Of a stretch of DNA of 64,000 bases, positions 12,523 to 21,900 are shown one piece after another (position 1 is the stretch's first letter; every line of letters starts with the position of its first letter). The stretch comes from Simmondsia chinensis (lineage: Eukaryota; Streptophyta; Magnoliopsida; Caryophyllales; Simmondsiaceae). The DNA lies in NCBI GenBank assembly GCA_018398585.1, contig JAGTTD010000010.1, positions 3,551,501-3,615,500 of the forward strand, in the 5' to 3' direction. The position numbers and the translations under genes are program-made. Under the pieces are notes generated by a model. That model did not search any database. It was not told the origin of the DNA and saw only the letters and a program-made list of their open reading frames with translations.

Positions 12523-13615
12523 TGTCACAGTTATTTTATGAGCTAAGTACCCGGTGAGGTTTGCTCACCCGAAAGACGAACAACAACAAAGAAATGAACA
12601 CAAAGGAAATTCAAAGGGAGATGTAAGACACAATTTTTCACACAAAGGGGAGAGGCTTTTCTTATTAATATTTCAGAGATTACAAGATCTGTAAAATGAA
12701 TGCCCATTTCATCTATTTATAGCCGTGGTCAACCCCATGAACAAGGGGATAACCGTTCCCGCCATTTTCCCTCTTTCTTCAAAGCCGTGCTCCACTCTTC
12801 CCACGCATGCCTTGGCGGTTACAAGGTGAGCTGGTCAAAGCACATGTTATATTAATTTAGGCGCCTGATTTTCAACTGGCGGTTACATCCACCTCAGCCC
12901 ACTCTTCCATTTTCCCGCCCTTTACCTCGTTTGGACTAGTCAATGCTTTTTCCCGCTTCTTTTCCTTTGGTAACCGTTACCAATATGTGTCACGTGCTTA
13001 TTATTACCATTTTATAAGGTCGGGCTTCATTGGGCCTTCTTGGGCCTACTTGGGCTTGGGCCGGGCCAGTGCCCTGCACTGGGCCCGTGCCTATCGCTAC
13101 TCATCTGTGTCCTTGGGCCGGCCCAGTGCCGTGCCCTGGACCTTGTCATGACACTGTCTAGGTCGCGCCCCGCCTATGTCATGACACTGTCTCGGGTCGC
13201 GCCAGGCCCTTGTCATGACACTGTCTCGGGTCGCGCCCCGCCTATGTCATGACACTGTCTCGGGTCGCGCCAGACCCTTGTCATGACACTGTCTTGGGTC
13301 GTGCCTGACCCTTGTCATGACACTGTCTTGGGTCGTGCCAGACCCTTGTCATGACACTGTCTTGGGTCGTGCCAGACCCTTGTCATGACACTGTCTTGGG
13401 TCGTGCCTGACCCTTGTCATGACACTGTCTTGGGACCGCGTCCGTCCCGGTTCCCACTTCGTCCGTCACTTAGGCCTAGGTCCGTGGAGGCCTAATGCAC
13501 TCTTAACTGAGTGCGCACCTTGTCCACACAATGCCAATCATTGGCAGCCCATTTGACACGGCACAGGCGCAAGGCGCACACCTGTGCCCCGGTCCGGAGT
13601 GTCACGGGTCTTACA
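12523..13615 (-). repeat. 5' LTR of the chromovirus
   Basis: A 1093-bp LTR carrying the promoter for the Gag-Pol transcript. The TATA box TATAAATA (minus) is at 12714-12721. It matches the 6838-7896 LTR almost base for base, apart from one additional 34-bp repeat unit. Confidence 0.93.
13141..13434. repeat. 34-bp tandem array in LTR (9 units)
   Basis: The same palindrome-containing repeat as at 7456-7715, with nine units. In transcriptional orientation it lies in the upstream (U3) half of the LTR, before the TATA box, an enhancer-like position. Confidence 0.9.
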
Positions 13616-13769
13616 AAACCCATGACATATCTATCAATATAAGTTCTGATTTCATGTTGCGAATCCGATTAAGATGTTAGGTGAAGGTAAAAACATGGTT
13701 TTATATAGTAATGGAAGACTTATGTACGCAATACTAACATGTTTTTTAAACAGTTAGATACAAGTTATG

Positions 13770-14383
13770 AGGCAAATTGGGCATGGCCCAGATCGAGGAT
13801 AAATTGAGGGAGCAACGTTTAATGTGGTTTGGGCATGTTAGAAGGAGATCAACCAATGCTCTGATTAGAAGATGCGAACAACTCCATACTACGCTCGAAA
13901 GGAGAGGAAGAGGCAAGCCAAAGAAAAGATGGTTGGAGACGATCAAGCACGACCTAACCCACCTAAACCTACAGGAGGAGATGGCCTTAGATAGAGCTCA
14001 ATGGAGGGCTAGAATAGGGGTAGCCGATGTAGTGGCTTAGAATACAAGAGCATATTCTTGCTAACATTAGTGTTCCCATGCCTTTTTGATATGGTCGCGG
14101 GCTATTTTATCCGCCTATTTTATTTGCCTATTTATTTATTTGTTTATTTGCCTATTTATTTGCCTTTCTTTTCTTTAAGCTTTCATTTTGCTTGCCTTGC
14201 TATGCCTTTACTCTTATACTTTCATGCTTTTATGCTTCTCATACTTTTCAGGTTGGGTGCCCTTATAAACATAGCCTTCCTTTAGGGTCACACCCTGAAG
14301 GGGTAGGGCTTCGTACATCCCACCCCCCAAACCCTACTTATGCGGAAACCCTTGAGGCACCGAGGAGTTGGGGTGGTTTTTTG

Positions 14384-14415
<32 letters not shown>

Positions 14416-14438
14416 TGGGGGGGTGGTTGTTGTTGTCG
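13770..14438 (+). mobile_element. 5'-truncated RTE-type LINE with 15-bp TSD
   Basis: The element is bounded by the duplication tagatacaagttatg at 13755-13769 and 14439-14453, which proves a target-primed insertion. It starts with the last 87 codons of an RTE-type reverse transcriptase protein (13777-14040). About 400 bp of 3' untranslated region follow, with the motif cttcgtacatcccaccccc and a T-rich, TTGTTG-containing tail. The UTR from about 14250 matches the 3' half of the 5S-headed SINEs in this window. The 5' truncation is typical of LINE retrotransposition. Confidence 0.88.
13777..14040 (+). pseudogene. RTE reverse-transcriptase C-terminus fragment
   Basis: The 87 residues include WFGHVRRRSTNALIRRCE, GRGKPKKRW and HLNLQEEMALDRAQWRARI. 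This is the conserved C-terminal tail of plant RTE-clade non-LTR retrotransposon proteins. It is open to its natural stop, but the endonuclease and RT domains are missing because of 5' truncation, so it is non-functional. Confidence 0.85.
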
Positions 14439-14453
14439 TAGATACAAGTTATG

Positions 14454-15109
14454 GTTGGGGTTTATCAAAAACCTTGCTCCCATGTTTTTGGCTATTAATA
14501 TCAGCTTAATTATATTTATGAACGAGCTTAAAATTTAAAAAAAAAATAAAGAATAAAAGCATCAAACTTATGACAAAAAAGTAAAAAAGAAAATCTAGAA
14601 CTTAAATTTAGTAACAGGTCCCACAATTGATTGAGGATATATGCCTTTTTTTTTTTTTTAAACTTTTTATAAGTTAATTACAACATATGCGAACAATCAT
14701 CAACCAAATAGGTGCAAAGACCGATAATGTTGAATACTAGTATTGTGTATAGGTTACGTATATTTGTATTATGCTTGGAATATTCTTTGTATTTAGCATT
14801 AAGTTAGCTTTAGCCTTAATTCCATGCACTTAGCACACCTCTGATAATGAGCTAGCATATAGATATCCATGCTAGTATAGTAAAATTAACGTTACATCCA
14901 TACTACAAAATCCTTCGATTTGCCAATACCACTCTTTTTCTTTTTTCTTTTTGTGAATAATCGGGTTTACTATTTGTCTCACATCTTTTATGAACAAACC
15001 GAACACCTCTGACATTCTTGCTGAGTATCATGATGTTATTCATTGATTAATTCATACGCCAAGGTGATAGGGATGTCTCCTAACGCACGAAATAGTCAAC
15101 ATAGAATCT
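14454..15109. other. Intergenic AT-rich stretch, no gene seen
   Basis: AT-rich DNA with poly-T and poly-A runs near 14390-14420 and 14646. I see no reading frame, repeat terminus or RNA gene here. Confidence 0.6.
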
Positions 15110-16200
15110 AATTCCACGATCAACTAGAAGTTGAACACTCATTTCTTGTCATTTGATAAAGCAATCATTTTTCTCAATAGCCATAAGTTCCTCTTCATTA
15201 GACTCTAGGCATCTTATGTTCATGTCCCGGTCACGAAGCATGCTAGCAACACCCACAGGACCCAACTTTTCCGAGGTCTCCCCATCAACATTCCATTTTA
15301 AGCATCCGAATGGAGGAGGTTCCTGCGGAATAGATATTCCTTGCTGCCTCTTTCGAACAGTTCGGAAAATCCCCTTTCGGTCGTTTAACCCGAAAACATA
15401 ATCAAAGTTTTGTGCTCCAAATAAGATCACTGCAATGCAACATCTCATCATCAAATACAACTCTATTTCCCGACAACATTAGAGACCACAACGTAGCAAA
15501 GAACACAGTGGACCACACTTTCATTTGAAAGGAACCCAATCCCACATTTCAGCAGTGCGAGAAGAAACCAGATGCACTTGCTAGGATACAAATACACAAC
15601 CCCCACTATGAAGGCCAGGCAATGGATTAAAATATATATATATATATATTTATATGTGTGTGTGTGTGTGACGAAATGGGCCATGATCCATATATGGGGC
15701 GATAACACCTCTATGAACCAATTGCTTCCGAGTACATTGTTCTCGTAATTAAGACTAACCACATCAAAACTTCAACTTTTGGTGGGGCCAAGACAAGTCA
15801 AAAACTCATAAGTCTTTCCTTTTTTACACTTACTTAAAAAAGGATTTCACCGAATAATAACCCTTATTATCGAACTTCCACACAACTCTATCATCTTACC
15901 GAGGTATACAAACACCGATTTGAGCATGCCATGTAGTTGGCGTCGTATTTCCGATTCCCAAACAAAGAAACGGTCTTCTTCGATGCAGGTTCCAACACCA
16001 TTTTTCTCTATCCCAAAAGCCTTGGTTGGAGACAGCTGCATTTGTACGAGTGGACAAAGGTCCAATACAACCAAACTGTATAACAGAAAATAAGTTGGGA
16101 ATTTGATTCTCCACAAAATGTGTCCAATCCAGGAGTCATGCCACAATCGCACCTTATCTCAGTCTCACACATTAAAATGCACACACTTTTCAATCACCTC
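15110..16200 (-). pseudogene. Decayed L1-type LINE 3' end (zf-RVT and RNase H)
   Basis: Minus-strand fragments in three frames follow the C-terminus of a plant L1 ORF2. A zf-RVT-like part lies at 16152-15847 (RLWHDSWIG, then FVWESEI). A linker lies around 15540-15470 (SVVHCVLCYVVVSN). The RNase H start lies at 15300-15160 (GCLKWNVDGE, GVASMLRD, ESNEEELMAIEK). Frames are broken between blocks and a TA/TG microsatellite interrupts at 15630-15670. There is no intact function. Confidence 0.72.
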
Positions 16201-16246
16201 TTTGTACACTTAGCATATATCCTTCTTGTTCCCAACCCATCCTTCC

Positions 16247-16755
16247 TGTTAGAGTATAGAATCATTTATGTGCCTTTACCGATTAGCTTAAATCTTTGAA
16301 AAAGTTGAATCCTTAATATAGTATTAGAGTCTTATTAACTAAGTGGTCATGAGTTCGAATCTCAACAAACCCCCTTTTCAATATTAACTCAATTTAAGCA
16401 TAAGATATGAGGTGAGCCTTTGCAATATTCATGTTTCAAGCCCAATGGACATTTGCATAAAGAGATATGTTAGAGTATAAAACTATTCTTTTGCCTTCGC
16501 CCATGAAATTAAGTTTTCGAAATAATTGGTTCTTTAATATAGTATCAGAACCTTGTTAACCAAAAGGTTATCAGTTCACATCCCAATAACCCCCCCCCCC
16601 CCCCCCCCCCCCTCAATATTATTAAGCACTAGGTATGAGATAAGGTTATGCACTATTCACATTTCAAATCTCCCATGAAGATTCATGCAAGGAACATGTC
16701 AGAGTATAAAATTATTCTTGAACTTTCACCTATCAGCTTTATGTTAGCCCCAAGG
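16247..16755 (+). mobile_element. TRIM-like miniature LTR element, tandem LTR-int-LTR-int-LTR
   Basis: Three copies of a 72-bp terminal repeat begin at 16247, 16468 and 16697 with tgt(t/c)agagtata. The first two (16247-16318 and 16468-16539) are followed directly by worn initiator-tRNA primer sites (tagtattagag and tagtatcagaac for tggtatcagagc). The two internal segments carry gagttcgaatctc-like sequence and end in purine-rich stretches before the next repeat. This is the plan of a non-coding TRIM/SMART element in a recombinational tandem array. A long C-run lies near 16590-16612. A second member is at 62682-62974. Confidence 0.7.
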
Positions 16756-16955
16756 GATAAACTGCTTTTATAGTATAATCAAAGTTTTTCATTCTTTTTC
16801 TTTTTCTTTGAGACTTGTAGAAATTTTATGATTATGACAGAGGCTTCTCGCGGAGGAAGACGCTTTCCATAATGTACAGAAGATACTCGTACTTCATAGA
16901 GTTAAATCAAATAATATATCAATTCTTAAACTAAAACTTACAATATTTGAACATA

Positions 16956-17191
16956 AAGGAACATACTCAGTGCCTCAAGGGCTCCCGCCTAAGCAGGGTC
17001 TGGGTGAGACGGATGTACATAGCCTTCCCCCTTCAGGATGTTAACCTGAAGAGAAGTTATTTCCCAATACCCCCAACCTGATGGTGAGGACTTTCCAGGA
17101 ATTCACCCATTCTAGTACTACTCTCGCCCAAGCAAGATTAACTTCGGAGTTCTAATGGGATCCAATGACGGCGTATTGGTACCCTCTTTGG
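16956..17191 (-). mobile_element. 5S rRNA-headed SINE copy
   Basis: A 236-bp copy in minus orientation. On the minus strand it reads CCAAAGAGGGTACC, then a 5S-like head (GGATCCCATTAGAACTCC, GAAGTTAA, GGGCGAGAGTAGTACTAG), then the RTE-like 3' half (GTACATCC, CCTTGAGGCACTGAG), and ends TATGTTCCTT. Length and ends agree with the 39548-39782 copy. No clear duplication remains at the edges. Confidence 0.85.
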
Positions 17192-18158
17192 TAATTAAAG
17201 AGCTCTTAAAAGCACAAAAATAACTTTATACTTCGATTCCTACTAGTTACATACTTGCATTGTTACACCCAAAACAGTGAAAAAAAACCCCCAAATTCGT
17301 ACAATGTCCGTGCAATACTGAAGACTTGAAAACCCACTGCTTGGCACCTGGCAATGGGGTAAAGATAATGACAGGTAAGTCCTTACCCTTATTTGACAAT
17401 TTTATTTTCCGAGAGGAGGGCAGAGTAAAGTTTTAATGAACTTTCCATAGTATTATTCATATTTTAACTATAATTCTCTTTATTTTTACTCAGATAAAAG
17501 CAATTTATTTACTCCTCTTTATCTTTACCCCTCTTTATTAAACATATCTAAACAAAAGTAAAATAACATGTTAGCACACGTACTCATTTCATATCCTTCC
17601 TTCTACAACACACACTCTTAAACCAAAATTCATAGAGATAATAACTCAAAACACATAATACAACATACAAGCAAGGATTCGGTGCAGTCGTTGACAACAA
17701 ATGCACCATACATTTTGATATATTAAGTAACTTTTAAACCATTTATATATGTATATAACTGTATATATATATATATAAAAAGTCATAACAAAATGCATGG
17801 TACATTTTTTATAATAAATGCATCGAATCCTTGCCCACGAACAACACTACAATTTTCCCTCATTTTTCTTCCTCAATTGACAGGAAGAAGAAATGAATAA
17901 AATAAAAACAAAAAAAGAAAAAGGAGATAATTACTTATAAAATTATAGGCATCTTTGAAGAGAGAGAAACTGAATGAAGAGGAAGAAGAGAACTGAGCTC
18001 CATCTTTGCATGTTGGTGTTTGCTGAATTATTGTTGTTGCTGCTGGGTGCTGCTTATTGTCATATACAAAAGAGACATGGACATCTTAGAACAATAGTCA
18101 CATAATGTTGATTATAAAGCTATCTCGGAAGCTAAAACTGTTGAGTGAAGGTCTAATC
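17192..18158. other. Gene-poor stretch downstream of LYM2-like gene
   Basis: AT-rich sequence with a TA microsatellite near 17765-17778. A minus-strand stretch around 18010-17930 reads as a short signal-peptide-like peptide of about 22 codons without continuation. I see no supported gene. Confidence 0.5.
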
Positions 18159-18170
18159 ATTATTTATACT

Positions 18171-18422
18171 ACAACAACAACAGACCCAATGCTTCAAGGG
18201 CTCCTGCCTAAGCAGGGTCGAGGGGGTGGATGTACGCAGTCTTACCCCTTCAGGGTGTAACCCTGCCGAGAGGCTATTTCCAAGGACCTCCAACCTTATA
18301 GGATTGGCAACACGAGAACTTCTCAGGAGGTCACCCATCCTGAAACTACTCTTGCCCAAGCACAATTAACTTCGGAGTTCTAAGGAGATCCGGTGCATTA
18401 GTGTTTGGTAAATGAACCCTCA
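18171..18422 (-). mobile_element. 5S rRNA-headed SINE with TTG tail and TSD
   Basis: A 252-bp copy flanked by attatttatact at 18159-18170 and 18423-18434. On the minus strand the 5' end is TACCAAACACTAATGCACCG, which follows the plant 5S rRNA sequence closely from near its start. The C-box region and CTCGTGTTG follow. The 3' half matches the RTE 3' end and finishes in GTCTGTTGTTGTTGTAG. This copy has the most complete 5S head in the window. Confidence 0.9.
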
Positions 18423-18575
18423 ATTATTTATACTGCATGTTCATTAATACGAATATCTATTGGGTTTGAAGCATGAACAATACATAGAGCCACAAATCTG
18501 ACAACTTACAGGGATTAGAATTTGAGATCTCTTGGTTAAAGGATGTGGTATTTATGTGTAAAGTTTCAGTCAATG

Positions 18576-18660
18576 CTAGGCCTATCTCACGAAGTTAACA
18601 TATATGAAATCCATATACAAGCTCAATTGGATTTCATTATGTAACCAATTCGCATTAGAT
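18576..18660 (+). repeat. Dispersed repeat family member (partial)
   Basis: A short fragment (ggcctatctcacgaagtta, atgaaatccatatacaagct) related to copies at 24534, 25601, 26705 and 48788. The origin is unknown. Confidence 0.4.
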
Positions 18661-18955
18661 GGAATAATCTAGTATTTTATCACACAATTCAAATGTAAAA
18701 CATTTTAACTGTATTAATTATGTAACCAATTGGATTACAGTTTTTGGCTTTGAGAAATTAAAACGCGGGTTTGGAAAACAGCTTTTCCTTGTTCTCGCTT
18801 TTCTATTTTCATTTTTCCAGTCAAACAAAAAAAAACTGAAAATAAAAAACTAAAGTCTAGAAAAAATCATTTTCCTTTTCGTTTCCAGCAAACCAAAAGC
18901 TGCAAAGAGAAAACAACACCACACAGGCTTTTAAGCTTTTGGGATAGTTGTCTCA

Positions 18956-21900
18956 TCAACAATTATAACAGAAAAAGGCAAAAAGAATGGAGAAGAATCG
19001 AGATGCGAGCGTACTGAGGGCAGCACAGGTGGACTGATCAGCAAGGCTGGTGAGGATGGTCTGGTTGTTGTAGCCAGTGTAGGTGCATGTTTTGCAGCTG
19101 GGTGTGGTGGTGACATTGCCAAGTGCTAAGTTTCCTTGTGCATAGGAACATTGCGTAGCTGGGCATACTGACCACTTTGATGGCCTAAGCTGAGATGGCT
19201 CACACTGCAGCCTGTTCATCATCCACACCCATAAGTTAACATCAACTGGGTTCGGTTTTAGAGTCGTCGAAAACTGTAAAAGTTCAAGTGAGGTTTCATT
19301 CCAAAACAGATTGATCACTCAGGTGGAGTGATCCAGTTAGTCTTAAACTGACAACTTTGTATTGAGTTTTCTAAGTGGAGGCGTTAGTCACCAACTATGG
19401 CTCAGGAATCGGGGTGAATAGAGCCACCATAACAGTAACATAACCCTAAAGCAGACTCAGGGTCATTAAAAAGTACTACAGTATAAAAAAGCTTATGCCT
19501 TTTAGACTATTGCAAATCCAAAGAATCCTCACTCGAACTTAGCTCTTAAATAATTGAACACAAGATATGAAGTGGATTCATCTACTGTCACGTTTCAACA
19601 CAATTGGCATACATGTGAGGAAGTATGTTAGAGTATAAACCATTAGAATACAGTCTTTATCTCATAGCTTAAACTTCTAGCATAAGCACAAATGATTTAT
19701 TTGACGAAAAGACCAAGAAATGTACAAGTGTACTCCATGAAATGGGCTTGTCAAAATAACAAACATGCAAGCTAGATAGATGACCCCAACTTGCACTATT
19801 ATACATAATTGAGGAATAGTCAAAGCGCAGACAAGCTGGCCCGAACACCGCAATAAGAAATAAAAAAGAGTAAGAGATGTACGTGTAGTTGTTGGCAGAG
19901 GTGCACTGGCACTTGACACAGTTGTTAGCAGTGAAGGCATAAGTGCCATTGGCCAAAAGTAAAGGGTAATCTGGTGAGTTCTGGCTCACATTTGATGTGC
20001 ATGCTGCAATTCCAAATCAAGCATCATTAGTACACAACAAAAACAACAAAGTCAGTGCCTTAAAAGGCTCCCGCTGAGACAGAGTTTGGAGAGAGTAAGA
20101 TGTACGCAGCTTTACTCCTATAGGGTGGTACCCAGAAGGGAGGCTGTTTTGAGCCCCTCCCTCCAACACTAAAAAGCAAGAACAAAACAGTATTAATTAA
20201 ATCAAGCATCATTAGTAAAACTATGAAATTTTGGTGCAAACTCATGTGTTAATTAGCCCTCAGCACCATTAAGTAGAAACCTTTTTGCCATAAGAAATCA
20301 ACTCGATTTCAACTCTAATCTAATATAAATTACTAAATTTCAAGCAAATTTAACTAAGCAGAAACACAGCCTTAACAAAAGTGTTCTTTATATTGAAAAA
20401 AAAAAAAAAAAAGACACTACTTTTATGAGTTTTTCATTGTATTTGGTCAAAATATATAAGTGCTTTTAAATAAAAACAAAAGCTAAGTTTTTACCTTTTA
20501 AGCATAAGCAAAAAGATGGTGATTCATCTTTAAAATTGAAGCAAAATTCAAATTTTATAAGAGAAGTATGTCCCCATTCATAGTTCGATCAAGTATATTA
20601 TAAGAAAAATTGATTCTAAAAAAGAATTATTATTTACAGCATTGCTAAACAGGCTTTAAATCATAGATAACACAAACCTTACTCAAAACAAATCATTGGC
20701 TTCCCGAAGTTTTGGGTCTACATCCACATACACAGGGATCCTAGATCCAAACATACCAACGATGGGGAAAGAAAGAAAATAAGAGACACCAAATTTAAGT
20801 GGTTCAACTAAGGTCTACATTTATAGAGGGAGCACAACAATAACAACAACAACAATCTAATGCCTAAGAGTCTCCCGCTGAGGCAGGTCTAAGGGTTGAA
20901 ATGTACGCAGTCTAACCCCTCCAAAAAGAAGGCTAAATCTGAAGGACCCCAACCCTAGAAAGCACAAAATATTAATGAATCATGAGCCGAAATCTGATAG
21001 GCTTAATCCTCTACCCATAGACAGATCCCAAAACAACCAGACTCCATATGTAAGCCTAATATTAAGACAAGATAAGATCCAAAGCTATTAGTTTTGAAAA
21101 TTATTCTAATGTTAGAAGATGTTGGGAATTCACATGCAACTTGTCAACATGCTAACTAATACACAAATCAAATGGGACCTAAGTTGGGTCTTTTCGCAAT
21201 CAAAATCAATAGAACTGTAGAAATGTGAACGAGATTATATGATCATGAGAATCATCATCATAATGTATAAAGACAAGCATGACGGACCCCCCATTCCTCA
21301 TCCACAAGCTTATAGTGCATCACAATAACTTAGCAGCTCCTAAAGGATATTATATTTAATTCTACTCGTTAAAACTACTACAATAACAACAACAACAACT
21401 TAATACCTTCTCCGATATCTTGTTATGACCACCCACGAATCATCGAACCATAAGTAGAAGTAGTAAACATAATAAAGGGATTGGGGGAACAATTTGAACA
21501 ACGGAATTTACGTGGTTCAGTCAAAGCGTATGTCCACGAAGGGGGAGCACATAATTTCTCTATAGGAACAAAGGTATTACAACAGAGTTTTACACTCACA
21601 ATCTACCTCCCACTGTTTGGACTACATTTTATCCATTGCTTTCAACCCCTACCTAAATCATGGCACAAGAGGTCCTATTTATAGGCCTCTAGATTCATAA
21701 CCTTCAGGCAATCCAAGAGTCAGAACCATTATGTAATCCTTAATTTAATCCAGCCATTAAAGTAGGTATACCATCGGTATTCAACCTTAATAACAACAAT
21801 AACAGACCTACTGTCTCGGAGAGGCTCTCGCCAAGGCAGGGTTTGAGGAAGGTGAGATATATAGAGCCTTCTTCCTAAAGAGTGCTAGCCCTTAGGCAAG

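Larger units (their letters stand above)
6838..13615 (-). mobile_element. Complete Ty3/gypsy chromovirus with 5-bp TSD
   Basis: A 6778-bp LTR retrotransposon on the minus strand. The host duplication AAACC lies at 6833-6837 and 13616-13620. On the coding strand the LTRs begin TGTAAGACCC and end CTGTGACA. A primer-binding site, a single Gag-Pol ORF and a polypurine tract occur in canonical order. The two LTRs differ only by one 34-bp repeat unit and a few bases, so insertion was recent. The intact ORF suggests the element may still be competent. The C-terminal chromodomain and the post-integrase region resemble the Galadriel-type lineage of plant chromoviruses, though the clade is a tentative call. 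Confidence 0.95.

Noticed and set aside
14192..14509. 105-codon plus-strand ORF with poly-Phe
   Set aside because: Created by the T-rich tail of the RTE LINE.
16590..16612. Long C and G homopolymers (also 1708, 28430, 39819, 47460)
   Set aside because: Several fall inside repeats and could be real or assembly artefacts. No function is inferred.
16956..17191. Genuine 5S rRNA genes
   Set aside because: All 5S-like segments are diverged, incomplete and dispersed, and all but one (62341) are joined to the RTE-like half. There is no tandem array or typical spacer.
17930..18015. Signal-peptide exon on the minus strand
   Set aside because: About 22 codons of hydrophobic sequence with no continuation or convincing downstream exon.
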